This document shows positions 8,250 to 17,010 of a stretch of 64,000 nucleotides of DNA, one piece after another. Location: assembly GCF_031082405.1 (NCBI RefSeq), contig NZ_JAVHJU010000008.1:186001-250000 (forward strand), written 5' to 3'. This DNA comes from Amycolatopsis sp. A133 (lineage in GTDB: Bacteria; Actinomycetota; Actinomycetes; Mycobacteriales; Pseudonocardiaceae). Made by a program: the position numbers and the translations under genes. The notes under the pieces were generated by a model. That model ran no database searches. It had not been told where the DNA came from and saw only the letters and a list, made by a program, of their open reading frames with translations. The stretch's first letter is position 1. The number at the start of each line of letters is the position of its first letter.

Positions 8250-8834
8250 GTGGCAGGGACCAAGGAACGCATCATGGCCGCCGGGGCCGAGCTCTTCCGG
8301 CGCAACGGCTACGCCGGTACCGGGCTGAAGCAGATCGTCTCCGAGGCCGGCGCGCCCTTCGGGTCCCTCTACCACTTCTTCCCCGGTGGGAAGGAACAGC
8401 TCGGCGAGGAGGTCATCCGCACCTCGGGGCTCGCCTACATCGCGCTGTTCGACCTCTTCATCGTGCCGGCGGACGACGTCGTCAGCGGCATCGAAGCCTT
8501 CTTCGCCGCCGGGATCGCGACCCTCGAAGCCACCGACTACGTCGAGGGCTGCCCGATCGCGACCGTCGCCCTCGAGGTCGCCTCCACCAACGAGCCGCTC
8601 CGGAAAGCCACCGCGGACGTCTTCACCGCCTGGATCGACGCCGGCACCGAGAGGTTCGCGCGGTTCGGCCTCGGCCGCGAAGCCGCCCGGACCCTCACCA
8701 TCACCGCCGTCAACAACCTCGAAGGCGCCTTCGTCCTCTGCCGCTCGCTGCGGGACACCGAAGCCATGGCCGTCGCCGGGGCCGCGACCGTCGACGTCGC
8801 CCGCCGGCTTCTCCAAGAGCACACAGAACTTTAG
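8250..8834 (+). CDS. TetR/AcrR family transcriptional regulator
   Basis: A 194-aa repressor with an N-terminal TetR HTH (KERIMAAGAELFRRNGYAGTGLKQIVSEAGAP..., ending at the typical SLYHFFPGGKEQL) and a C-terminal ligand domain with the block YVEGCPIATVALEVAS, seen in the LmrA/YxaF-like branch. GTG 8250 is preferred over upstream in-frame codons because those would run through the operator dyad at 8226-8241. The target is unknown. No transporter or oxidoreductase is next to it, so it may only regulate itself and distant genes. Confidence 0.85.
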   Translation: MAGTKERIMAAGAELFRRNGYAGTGLKQIVSEAGAPFGSLYHFFPGGKEQLGEEVIRTSGLAYIALFDLFIVPADDVVSGIEAFFAAGIATLEATDYVEGCPIATVALEVASTNEPLRKATADVFTAWIDAGTERFARFGLGREAARTLTITAVNNLEGAFVLCRSLRDTEAMAVAGAATVDVARRLLQEHTEL

Positions 8835-8903
8835 TTGGTAGTCGAACACAAATCACCAACATGGCGCTTGACCACGCAGCAAGCAACAGCCAATGCTGCG
8901 TAT

Positions 8904-8915
8904 TGGTCTAGTCCT
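8904..8915 (+). promoter_or_regulatory. DasR-like (dre-type) element before the alpha-galactosidase
   Basis: TGGTCTAGTCCT matches 10 of 12 positions of the palindromic TGGTCTAGACCA core known for the GntR regulator DasR in Streptomyces. It lies about 35-45 bases upstream of the secreted glycosidase start at 8949. Only one half is perfect, so binding is uncertain. Confidence 0.35.
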
Positions 8916-8948
8916 CCTGCCTCACACCGTCGTCCGGTTGGAGCCGCC

Positions 8949-10523
8949 ATGCGCCGAATCCTCGCCCTCGCCGCAGCCGCAGTAGCCGCCGCAGCCGTGG
9001 CCACCCCCGCCGAAGCCCTCGAAAACGGCCTGGCCCGCACCCCGCCGATGGGGTGGAACACGTGGAACACCTTCGAGTGCAACATCAACGAAACCCTCGT
9101 CAAGCAGACCACCGACCTCATGGTCAGCTCCGGGATGCGCGACCGCGGCTACACCTACGTCAACCTCGACGACTGCTGGATGACCCGCTCCCGCGACGCG
9201 AACGGCAACCTCGTCGCCGATCCCGCGAAGTTCCCGAGCGGCCTCAAGGCGCTCGGCGACTACATCCACGCGCGCGGCATGAAGTTCGGCATCTACGAGA
9301 GCGCCGGCACGATGACGTGCCAGAGCTACCCCGGCAGCCTCGGCCACGAACAGGCCGACGCGAACCTCTTCGCGAGCTGGGGCGTCGACTACCTCAAGTA
9401 CGACAACTGCTTCAACAACGGCAGCAACACCCAAGAGGACTACATCCGGCGCTACTCGGCGATGCGCGACGCGCTGAAGGCCACCGGCCGCCCGATCGTG
9501 TACAGCATCTGCGAATGGGGTGACTTCGCCCCCGCCACCTGGGCCGCGGACGTCGGCAACCTGTGGCGCACCACCGGCGACATCACCAACAACTGGGGCA
9601 GCATCGCCTCGATCTACCACCAGAACGTCGGGCTCGCCGCCGCCGCGAAGCCGGGTGCCTGGAACGACCCGGACATGCTCGAGGTCGGCGACGGCATGGA
9701 CTTCCAGGAGGACCGCGCGCACTTCACGCTCTGGGCGGCGATGGCCGCGCCGCTGATCGCGGGGGCCGACCTGCGGTCCGCGAGCGTCGCCACCTTCTCG
9801 ACCTACCTCAACCCGGACGTCATCGCCGTCGACCAGGACCCGCTCGGCAAGCAGGGCCGCCGCATCGCGACCGGCAACGGCCTGGACGTCCTCGCGAAGC
9901 CCCTCCAGGACGGCGACGTCGCCGTGGTGCTGTTCAACGAGAACAGCACCACAAAAACCGTTTCGACGACGGCCGCCGCGGCCGGGCTGCCCGCCGCGTC
10001 GAGCTACCGGCTGACCAATCTGTGGTCGAAGGAGCTGACCACGAGCACCGGCGCGATCAGCGCGAGCGTCCCGTCGCACAGCACGGTGATCTACCGCGTG
10101 AAGGCGAACTCCTCGGGCAGCAGCATCGGGACCGCGCAGCCGATCCAGGGCGCGTCTTCGGCCCGCTGCTTCGACATCAACGGCAACGTCACCACCCCCG
10201 GCACCAAGGTCGACATCTGGGACTGCGACGGCGGCCCCAACCAGGCCTGGACGTTCACCAGTGCCGGTGAGCTCAAGGCGAACGGCCTCTGCCTGGACGC
10301 CAGCGGCGGCACCAGCGCGGCCGGGACCAAGCTCGTCGCGTGGACCTGCCACGGCGGCGCGAACCAGAAGTTCAAGCTCGAGGCCGACGGCTCGATCACC
10401 CAAGGCGGCCTGTGCGTCGACGTCACCGGCGGCGACAAGCCCGCCGGCAACGTCAACGGCACCCAGCTCGAACTGTGGAACTGCAACGACGACGCCAACC
10501 AGAACTGGAGCCTCAGGCGCTGA
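8949..10523 (+). CDS. Secreted GH27 alpha-galactosidase with ricin-type lectin domain
   Basis: A 524-aa exported enzyme that removes alpha-1,6-galactose from galacto-oligosaccharides or galactomannan. A signal peptide occupies residues 1-23 (MRRILALAAAAVAAAA, cleavage after AEA). The GH27 barrel starts at PPMGWNTWN and has the nucleophile Asp152 in LKYDNC and the acid/base region WNDPDML (about 238-243). A beta-sandwich domain follows. The last 125 residues or so form a ricin B (CBM13) trefoil with the repeats NQAW, NQKF and NQNW. The in-frame region upstream of ATG 8949 lacks signal-peptide character and is not used. It is monocistronic. Confidence 0.93.
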   Translation: MRRILALAAAAVAAAAVATPAEALENGLARTPPMGWNTWNTFECNINETLVKQTTDLMVSSGMRDRGYTYVNLDDCWMTRSRDANGNLVADPAKFPSGLKALGDYIHARGMKFGIYESAGTMTCQSYPGSLGHEQADANLFASWGVDYLKYDNCFNNGSNTQEDYIRRYSAMRDALKATGRPIVYSICEWGDFAPATWAADVGNLWRTTGDITNNWGSIASIYHQNVGLAAAAKPGAWNDPDMLEVGDGMDFQEDRAHFTLWAAMAAPLIAGADLRSASVATFSTYLNPDVIAVDQDPLGKQGRRIATGNGLDVLAKPLQDGDVAVVLFNENSTTKTVSTTAAAAGLPAASSYRLTNLWSKELTTSTGAISASVPSHSTVIYRVKANSSGSSIGTAQPIQGASSARCFDINGNVTTPGTKVDIWDCDGGPNQAWTFTSAGELKANGLCLDASGGTSAAGTKLVAWTCHGGANQKFKLEADGSITQGGLCVDVTGGDKPAGNVNGTQLELWNCNDDANQNWSLRR

Positions 10524-12785
10524 TCAGGTGCCGGTGAGGTGCTCCGGCCGCACCGGGACGCGGGTGAGCGCGAGCCCGGTCGCGGCCCGGATCGCGGCCA
10601 CGATCGCCGGTGTCGAGGAGATCGTCGGCGGCTCCCCCACCCCGCGCAGCCCGTACGGCGCGTGCGGGTCGGGGCGCTCCAGGACGTCGATGGTCATCGG
10701 CGGCATGTCCAGCACCGTCGGGATGAGGTAGTCGGTGAAGGAGGGGTTCCGGATCTTCCCGCCGGAGGTCTGGATCTCCTCCATCACGGCGAGCCCGAGC
10801 CCCTGCGCCGACCCGCCCTGGATCTGGCCCAGCACGGCCTGCGGGTTCAGCGCCTTGCCGACGTCCTGGGCGCAGTCCAGCGCGACCACCTTGACCAGGC
10901 CCAGTTCGGTGTCGACGTCGACGACCGCCCGGTGCGCGGCGAACGCGTACTGCACGTGCGCGGTGCCCTGGCCGGTTTCCGGATCCAGCGCGGTCGTCGG
11001 CCGGTGCCGCCACTCCACCGTTTCGTCGAAGACGTCGTCGCCGAGCACGTCCACCAGGTCGGCCAGCACTTCGCCGTCGGCCGCGACGAGCTTGCCGCCG
11101 ACGACGCGGACCTTCCGGTCGAACCGGGACAGCAGCCGCGCCCGCACCGCCGCGCACGCGGCCTGCACGGCACCGCCGGTGACGTAGGTCTGGCGCGACG
11201 CCGACGTCGAGCCGCCGTTGCCGATCGAGGTGTCCATCGGCAGGACCGTCACCTGGTCGACGCCGAGTTCGGTGCGGACGATCTGCTGCATGATCGTCAC
11301 CAGGCCCTGGCCGACCTCGCAGGCCGCGGTGTGCACGGTCGCCGCCGGTTCCCCGCCGACCAGCTGCAGGCGCACGCGAGCCGTCGAGTAGTCGTCGAAG
11401 CCCTCGGAGAAGCAGACGTTCTTGATCCCGACGGCGTACCCGACACCGCGGACCACGCCCTCGCCGTGCGTCGTGTTCGACACCCCGCCCGGCATGTGCC
11501 GCAGGTCGAAGGGCCGGTCCGGCGGCATCGGCATTTCCCGCACGCGGTCGAGCAGCTCCGCGACCGGCGCTTCGGAGTCGACGATCTGGCCGGTCGGCAT
11601 CAGGTCGCCCTCGCCCATCGCGTTGCGGACGCGGATCTCGACCGGATCGAGCCCGCAGGCCGAAGCGAGCTTGTCCATCTGGGACTCGTAGCCGAACGCC
11701 GCCTGCACCGCGCCGAAACCGCGCATCGCGCCGCACGGCGGGTTGTTGGTGTACGTGCCCCAGCAGTCCACCGATGCACTGTCCACTTTGTACGGCCCGA
11801 CGCCGAGCGTGGCCGCGTTCGCGACCACCGCGCCCGTCGAGGACGCGTACGCACCGCCGTCGAGGAACAGCCGCGCCTTCACGTACACGAGACGGCCGTC
11901 GCGGGTGGCGCCGTGCTCGTAGTACATCTTCGCGGGGTGGCGGTGAACGTGCCCGTAGAAGGACTCTTCGCGGTTGTACACCATCTTGACCGGCTTGCCG
12001 GTGTGCAGCGCCAGCAGGCACGCGTGCACCTGCATCGACAGGTCTTCGCGGCCGCCGAACGCCCCGCCGACGCCGCCGAGGGTCAGCCGCACCTTCTCGA
12101 CCGGCAGGCCCAGCGCGGCGACGATCTGCTGCTGGTCGACGTGCAGCCACTGCGTCGCGACGTAGAGGTCGACACCGCCTTCGGTGTCCGGCACGGCGAG
12201 CCCGGACTCCGGGCCGAGGAAGGCCTGGTCCTGCATGCCGACCTCGTAGACACCGGAGACGACGACGTCGGCGGCCGGATCTTGCGGACCGCGGCGGATC
12301 TTCACGTGCCGGACGACGTTGCCGCCTTCGTGCAGCGAAGCGCCTTCGCCCGCGACGGCCGCTTCGGAGTCCGTCACCGGCTCAAGCTCTTCGTAGGAAA
12401 CGACGATCCGCTTCATCGCGCGGCGCGCGGTCTCCGGGTGATCGGCGGCGACCAACGCCACCGGCTCGCCTTGGTACCGCACGACGTCGGACGCGAGCAC
12501 CGGCTGGTCGGTGTGCTCGAGGCCGTAGCGGTTGACGCCGGGGACGTCCTCGTGCGTCAGCACTGCGTAGACGCCCGGTACGGCCAGGGCTTCCGCGATG
12601 CCGATCGAGGTGATCCGGGCGTACGGGTGCGGGCTGCGCAGCGTCACGCCCCACACCATGTCCTCGTGCCAGAGGTCCGAGGAGTAGGCGAACTCGCCGC
12701 GCACCTTCACGGTGCCGTCGGGCCGCCGCGGTGAGGTGCCGACGCCGTTCGCGGTCGTCGTCGTGACGGAAGTGGTGCTGGTCAT
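10524..12785 (-). CDS. xdhB: Xanthine dehydrogenase molybdopterin-binding subunit
   Basis: The large catalytic subunit (753 aa), which binds molybdenum cofactor and oxidises hypoxanthine/xanthine to urate. Seen in order: the small domain (KVRGEFAYSSDL), the glycine loop GGVGGAFGGRED, the PPCGAMRGFGAVQ motif that lines the Moco site, EVGQGLVTIMQQI, and the C-terminal GVGEPPTISSTPAI carrying the catalytic Glu. ATG 12785 overlaps the deaminase stop (ATGA). It is the last gene of the operon. An XdhC-type maturation gene is absent. Confidence 0.93.
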   Translation of the reverse strand: MTSTTSVTTTTANGVGTSPRRPDGTVKVRGEFAYSSDLWHEDMVWGVTLRSPHPYARITSIGIAEALAVPGVYAVLTHEDVPGVNRYGLEHTDQPVLASDVVRYQGEPVALVAADHPETARRAMKRIVVSYEELEPVTDSEAAVAGEGASLHEGGNVVRHVKIRRGPQDPAADVVVSGVYEVGMQDQAFLGPESGLAVPDTEGGVDLYVATQWLHVDQQQIVAALGLPVEKVRLTLGGVGGAFGGREDLSMQVHACLLALHTGKPVKMVYNREESFYGHVHRHPAKMYYEHGATRDGRLVYVKARLFLDGGAYASSTGAVVANAATLGVGPYKVDSASVDCWGTYTNNPPCGAMRGFGAVQAAFGYESQMDKLASACGLDPVEIRVRNAMGEGDLMPTGQIVDSEAPVAELLDRVREMPMPPDRPFDLRHMPGGVSNTTHGEGVVRGVGYAVGIKNVCFSEGFDDYSTARVRLQLVGGEPAATVHTAACEVGQGLVTIMQQIVRTELGVDQVTVLPMDTSIGNGGSTSASRQTYVTGGAVQAACAAVRARLLSRFDRKVRVVGGKLVAADGEVLADLVDVLGDDVFDETVEWRHRPTTALDPETGQGTAHVQYAFAAHRAVVDVDTELGLVKVVALDCAQDVGKALNPQAVLGQIQGGSAQGLGLAVMEEIQTSGGKIRNPSFTDYLIPTVLDMPPMTIDVLERPDPHAPYGLRGVGEPPTISSTPAIVAAIRAATGLALTRVPVRPEHLTGT

Positions 12786-14122
12786 CTGACCTCCCGCAAG
12801 CGAGCGCTCGCGGCGGCCAGCTCGCGGGCGATCGCGGACTCGTCGGCTTCGCGCAGGGTGCCGTCCTCGACGACGGCCTTGCCGCCGACGAACAGCCGGC
12901 GCAGCGGCGGCGTGGTGCCGAGCACCAGCGCCGCGACCGGGTCGGTGATGCCGGCGTGGTTCAGCCCGGTCAGGTCCCAAACGGCGAGGTCGGCGAGCTT
13001 GCCGGGTTCGAGGGAACCCAGGTCGTCCGCTCGGCCGAGGCAGCGGGCGCCGCCCATCGTGCCCATCCACAGGGCTTCCCGCGTGGTCAGCCCGCGCGGC
13101 CCGCCGCGTTGCCGGGCCTGCAGCAGCGACTGGTGCAGCTCTTCGGCGAGGCCGCCGGACTCGCTGGACGCGGCGCCGTCGACGCCGAGGCCGACGGCCA
13201 CGCCCGCGTCCAGGAGGTCGCGGACGGGCGCGATGCCGGAACCGAGGCGGCCGTTCGACGTCGGGCAGTGGGCCGACCCGGTGCCGGTCGCGCCGAACCG
13301 GCGGATCGCCTCCGGCGCGAGGTGGACGGTGTGCGCGAGCCAGACGTCGTCGGCGAGCCAGCCGAGCTTGTCGGCGTACTCGGCGGGCGTGCAGCCGGCC
13401 TCGGCGAGGCACTGCTGCTCCTCGTCGACGGTTTCGGCCAGGTGCGTGTGCAGGCGGACACCCTTGCGGCGGGCCAGCTCGGCCGCGCCGGACATCAGCC
13501 GCTCGGTGACCGAGAACGGCGAGCACGGGCCCACGGCGATCTGCAGGTGCGCCCCGGCCGAGTCGTCGTGGAAGCGGGCGATCGCCGCTTCGGTGCCGGT
13601 CAGGGCGTCCTCGGTCGACTCGACGAGGTTGTCCGGCGGCAGGCCGCCGTCGGACTCGCCGCGGTCCATCGACCCGCGCACGACGTGCAGCCGGACGCCG
13701 ATGCGCAGGCGGGCCGCGGCCAGCGCGGCGACCTGGTCGCCGCCGTCGCGCGGGAAGACGTAGTGGTGGTCGGCGACGGTGGTGCAGCCGGTCAGCGCCA
13801 GCCGCGCCATCCCGGCGGTGCCCGCGGCGTGCGTGATCTCGTCGTCGAGGCGGCTCCAGACCGGGTAGAGGGCGACCAGCCACTCGAAGAGCGTGTGGTC
13901 GGCGGCCATCCCGCGGGTCGCCCACTGGTAGAGGTGGTGGTGGGTGTTGATCAGCCCCGGCGTGACCAGGCAGCCTTCGGCCTCGACGCGTTCGTCGAAC
14001 TCGCCGGTGTACACGCCTTCGCCGACTTCGGCGATCCGGTCGTTCTCGACGACGACGTGCCCGCTCGCGTACTCCTCGCCGGTGACGGTGGCGATGGCCG
14101 CGTTCGCGATGAGCGTCCTCAC
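12782..14122 (-). CDS. Guanine/8-oxoguanine deaminase (amidohydrolase)
   Basis: A 446-aa zinc amidohydrolase of the TrzN/AtzA-like subgroup that contains 8-oxoguanine and guanine deaminases. Metal and active-site motifs are GLINTHHHLYQW (about residues 59-70), RLHTHLAET, AHTVHLA, SAHCPTSNGRLGSG and GLGVDGAASSES. In guanine deamination it would yield xanthine, the substrate of its operon partners. The start is GTG at 14122, overlapping the 2Fe-2S gene's stop. Placement between two Xdh subunit genes supports a purine substrate. Guanine versus 8-oxoguanine cannot be decided here. Confidence 0.88.
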   Translation of the reverse strand: MRTLIANAAIATVTGEEYASGHVVVENDRIAEVGEGVYTGEFDERVEAEGCLVTPGLINTHHHLYQWATRGMAADHTLFEWLVALYPVWSRLDDEITHAAGTAGMARLALTGCTTVADHHYVFPRDGGDQVAALAAARLRIGVRLHVVRGSMDRGESDGGLPPDNLVESTEDALTGTEAAIARFHDDSAGAHLQIAVGPCSPFSVTERLMSGAAELARRKGVRLHTHLAETVDEEQQCLAEAGCTPAEYADKLGWLADDVWLAHTVHLAPEAIRRFGATGTGSAHCPTSNGRLGSGIAPVRDLLDAGVAVGLGVDGAASSESGGLAEELHQSLLQARQRGGPRGLTTREALWMGTMGGARCLGRADDLGSLEPGKLADLAVWDLTGLNHAGITDPVAALVLGTTPPLRRLFVGGKAVVEDGTLREADESAIARELAAASARLREVR

Positions 14123-14601
14123 GCGACTGTGTCCTTTCCAAGAGTGCCCTTCGCGACGGCACGCACCGCGTCGAGGATCTTCTCGTAGCCGGTGCAGCGG
14201 CAGAGGTTCCCCGCCAGTGCTTCGCGGATCTCCTCGTCGCTCGGATCCGGCACGCGGTTCAGCAGGTCGTGCGCGGCGACGACCAGGCCCGGGGTGCAGA
14301 ACCCGCACTGGACCGCCCCGGCGTCCACAAAGGACTGCTGGACCGGGTCGAGCGTGTCGCCGTCGGCCAGTCCTTCGACGGTGCGCACCCCGCGGCCCTC
14401 GGCCTGCCCGGCCGCGACCAGGCAGGCGCACACCGGGACGTCGTCGAGGTAGACCGTGCAAGAGCCGCATTCGCCCTGCTCACAGGCGTTCTTCGAGCCC
14501 GGGAGGCCGAGCCGTTCGCGGAGCACGTACAGCAGGCTTTCGCCTTCCCAGACGTCGTCCGCCTGCCGCGGCTCGCCGTTGATCGTCACATTCAAGCGCA
14601 T
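14119..14601 (-). CDS. xdhC-like (2Fe-2S): Xanthine dehydrogenase 2Fe-2S subunit
   Basis: A 160-aa electron-transfer subunit with two [2Fe-2S] clusters. The plant-ferredoxin cluster is CEQGECGSC plus a following Cys in the VPVCAC region. The second, helical cluster is CGFCTPG with CRCTGY. It passes electrons from the Moco subunit to the FAD subunit. The start overlaps the FAD gene's stop by 10 bases, and its own stop overlaps the deaminase GTG. Subunit lettering varies between organisms, so the symbol is descriptive only. Confidence 0.93.
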   Translation of the reverse strand: MRLNVTINGEPRQADDVWEGESLLYVLRERLGLPGSKNACEQGECGSCTVYLDDVPVCACLVAAGQAEGRGVRTVEGLADGDTLDPVQQSFVDAGAVQCGFCTPGLVVAAHDLLNRVPDPSDEEIREALAGNLCRCTGYEKILDAVRAVAKGTLGKDTVA

Positions 14602-15455
14602 GCGCGCTCCCCCGTCCGGTGTTCGTCCCAAGCCCAGGTCAACGTACGCCGCGCTAGTACCCCCAACGCGTGCTTCCGATACGCGGCGCTGCCCCGGACG
14701 TCGTCGATCGGCTCGGCGGCCGCGCCGACCAGGTCGCCGAACCGGCGCTTCAGGGAGTCCGGCAGCGGCTCGGGTGACGTCCACGGCAGCTCGGCGGCCA
14801 GGAAGTCCTCGGCCTCGCGGGCGCGGCGCGGGGTCGGGGCGGCGGACCCGATGGCCGCGCCCACCCGCCCGTCGCGCAGCGCCAGCGCGAAGGAGCAGAC
14901 CGCGATGACCATCGCGTTGCGCGTGCCGACCTTGGCGAACTGCTGAGGCCCGGCGTGCGCGGGCAGGTGGACGGCGGTGATCAGCTCGTCCGGCTCGAGG
15001 GCGTGCCGTTTCACACCGACGTAGAACTCCTCCGCATGGAGGAGGCGGGTCCCCCGCACGGAGGCCACCTCGACCCGCGCGTCCAGGGCGAGCAGCACCG
15101 GGTGGGTGTCGCCGGCGGGCGAGGCGGCGCCGAGGTTGCCGCCGACCGTGCCGCGGTTGCGGATCTGCGGCGACCCGACCGTGCGGGAGGCCATGGCCAG
15201 GGCGGGGACGGAGGCACCCAGCTCGGTGATCACCCGGGAGTACGGGACACCGGCGCCGAGCCGGACCGTGCCGTCCGAAGTGGACCACTCCGTCAGTTCG
15301 CGCACCCGGGTCAGGTCGAGCAGGGCTTCGGGGCGGCGGTGGTCGAAGTTCAGCTCGACCATGACGTCGGTGCCGCCGGCGAGCGGCACCGCGCCGGGCT
15401 GCCCGGCCTTCAGCGCCAGCGCTTCGGCGAGCGTCGTGGGACGCAGGAACTCCAC
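14592..15455 (-). CDS. xdhA-like (FAD): Xanthine dehydrogenase FAD-binding subunit
   Basis: A 287-aa FAD_binding_5 / CO_deh_flav_C protein that reduces NAD+ in the Xdh complex. The FAD loops are VPLAGGTDVMVELN (about residues 28-41) and RNRGTVGGNLGAASPAGDT (about 103-121). The GTG at 15455 follows a good GAAGGAG site. A longer in-frame ORF to 15683 would cross the divergent pucR promoter and is rejected. It is the first gene of the FAD / 2Fe-2S / deaminase / Moco operon. Confidence 0.92.
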   Translation of the reverse strand: MEFLRPTTLAEALALKAGQPGAVPLAGGTDVMVELNFDHRRPEALLDLTRVRELTEWSTSDGTVRLGAGVPYSRVITELGASVPALAMASRTVGSPQIRNRGTVGGNLGAASPAGDTHPVLLALDARVEVASVRGTRLLHAEEFYVGVKRHALEPDELITAVHLPAHAGPQQFAKVGTRNAMVIAVCSFALALRDGRVGAAIGSAAPTPRRAREAEDFLAAELPWTSPEPLPDSLKRRFGDLVGAAAEPIDDVRGSAAYRKHALGVLARRTLTWAWDEHRTGERACA

Positions 15456-15591
15456 TGCTGCTCCTTCGAGACGGCGCTCCTTCGTGGGGCGATAGACCAG
15501 TAGACGACGGATCACGGCCGGGCGGCAACGGCACCGAGCATGAAACGCACAGGAGCGAACCCCGGGGCGGTTGTGCTTTCCTACAAGCCTG

Positions 15592-16914
15592 ATGACGACC
15601 GTGAAAACTCTGCTGGGCCTCACCGGTCTGCGGCTGCGCCCGCGGGCCGGGACCGACCTGCTCGACCGGCCGGTGACGCGCATCTACGTCACGGAGCTGT
15701 CCGACCCTGGACGGTACCTGTCGGCCGGTGAGCTGGTGCTTTCCGGCCTGCTCTGGTGGCGCGAGCCGGGGGACGCCGAGCCGTTCCTGGCCGCGCTGGC
15801 CCGCTCGGGCGCGGCGGCGCTGGCCGCGTCCGGCGCCGACTCGGGCGGCATACCGGACGACGTCGTCGAGGCCTGCGTCCGGCACCGGATCCCGTTGCTC
15901 GAGGTGCCCGCCGACCTGTCGTTCTCGGTGATCACCGAGCAGGTGGTGCTGGCGCTGGCGGCCGCGTCCGACAGCGCGCGCAAACGTTTGCAGGCGGTGG
16001 CGGAGGCGCCGGTCGAGACGCTGCTGGAGCGCGCTTCGGCGGAACTCGGGCTGCCCTGCTGGGTGCTGTCGGGCCTGGGCCGGGTGGTGGCCGGGACTTC
16101 CCCGCTGCCGATGCCCGCGGAAGACGTCGTCCGCCGCTACGCCGCCCACGAGCCGGGACCGCTGACGGTGCTCCCGGTCGAGGGGCGGCAGGCGGTGCCG
16201 TGGCTGATCGCCGTCGGCGGGCCGCTGAGCACCGCCCAGACCGAGCTGGCGGAGGAGGTCGCGGGGCTCGTCGGGATCACGCGAGCGCGTGCTGTCCCCC
16301 TTCAGGGGGAGTTGCCGGACGAGGTGTGTGTTGTCGCGTTGCGGACCGAGGGCAGCGACGAGAGCCGGGACGTCCTGAGCGAGCTGCTGCCCGGCGCGCA
16401 GCTGCTCGAGCCGGCCGGGGACACTTCGTTCGCCGCGACCCAGCTTCGTCCCTCCGTGGCCGAGTTGTCCATTGTGGAGCCATTGCTCCGGGCGAAGCGG
16501 ATCGTGTGCGGCATCAGCGATCCCGGCCCGCGAGCCGAGGCCCGGGAGGCGGCGCGGTACGCGTTGGAGGTGGCGGCACGGCGCGGCGGGCGCGTCTCGG
16601 TGGTCCCGGCCGGCGAGGTGGCGGTGCACCGGCTGCTGCTGGCCGGCGCCCCGGACGGGCTGCGCGCGGCCTTGCGCCGCCGGGTGCTCGGACCCCTGCT
16701 GGCCTACGACGCCGAGCAGCACACGGACCTGGTGCACACGGTCCGGGTGTTCCTGGAGTGCTCGGGCTCGCCGACCCGGGCGGCGAAGGCGTTGCACGTC
16801 CACGTGAACACGCTGCGCTACCGGATCGGGCGGGCGGGTGAGCTGCTGGGGGCCGATTTGACCGAGTTCACCGAGCAGCTCGACGTCTACCTCGCGTTGC
16901 GGATGGACGAATAG
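15592..16914 (+). CDS. pucR: PucR-family transcriptional regulator
   Basis: A 440-aa regulator. The N-terminal PucR ligand domain spans about residues 1-125 (TELSDPGRYLSAGELVLSG; GIPDDVVEACVRHRIPLLEVP). A GGDEF-like middle region follows, and the C-terminal HTH_30 is VFLECSGSPTRAAKALHVHVNTLRYRI, the standard family ending. The divergent position facing the xdh operon indicates control of xanthine/guanine oxidation, as for Bacillus PucR (family knowledge). No clear ribosome site precedes ATG 15592, so the message may be leaderless. An alternative GTG at 15571 adds 7 residues. Confidence 0.88.
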   Translation: MTTVKTLLGLTGLRLRPRAGTDLLDRPVTRIYVTELSDPGRYLSAGELVLSGLLWWREPGDAEPFLAALARSGAAALAASGADSGGIPDDVVEACVRHRIPLLEVPADLSFSVITEQVVLALAAASDSARKRLQAVAEAPVETLLERASAELGLPCWVLSGLGRVVAGTSPLPMPAEDVVRRYAAHEPGPLTVLPVEGRQAVPWLIAVGGPLSTAQTELAEEVAGLVGITRARAVPLQGELPDEVCVVALRTEGSDESRDVLSELLPGAQLLEPAGDTSFAATQLRPSVAELSIVEPLLRAKRIVCGISDPGPRAEAREAARYALEVAARRGGRVSVVPAGEVAVHRLLLAGAPDGLRAALRRRVLGPLLAYDAEQHTDLVHTVRVFLECSGSPTRAAKALHVHVNTLRYRIGRAGELLGADLTEFTEQLDVYLALRMDE

Positions 16915-16989
16915 ACTCCGGCAGCGGCGTTCGCGTGGCCCCACGGGCACCTGCCTGTGGGCGGGTGGCGCTCGCGTTGCGGATGGACG
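16891..16989. repeat. 19-bp direct repeat at the pucR/marR junction
   Basis: CTCGCGTTGCGGATGGACG occurs at 16891-16909 (the last codons of pucR) and again at 16971-16989, 80 bases later. The second copy is non-coding. It looks like a small duplication of the pucR end. Confidence 0.8.
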
Positions 16990-17010
16990 GCGAGGCGGGA
17001 GGATGAGGGG

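Noticed and set aside
8835..8948. N-terminal extension of the alpha-galactosidase from 8835
   Set aside because: The extra 38 residues are polar and would precede a perfect signal peptide starting MRRILAL at 8949.
10513..15455. Very long leftward ORFs spanning several xdh genes
   Set aside because: They are single frames linking real genes through shadow sequence. Each enzyme has its own overlap start and family length, so separate genes are annotated.
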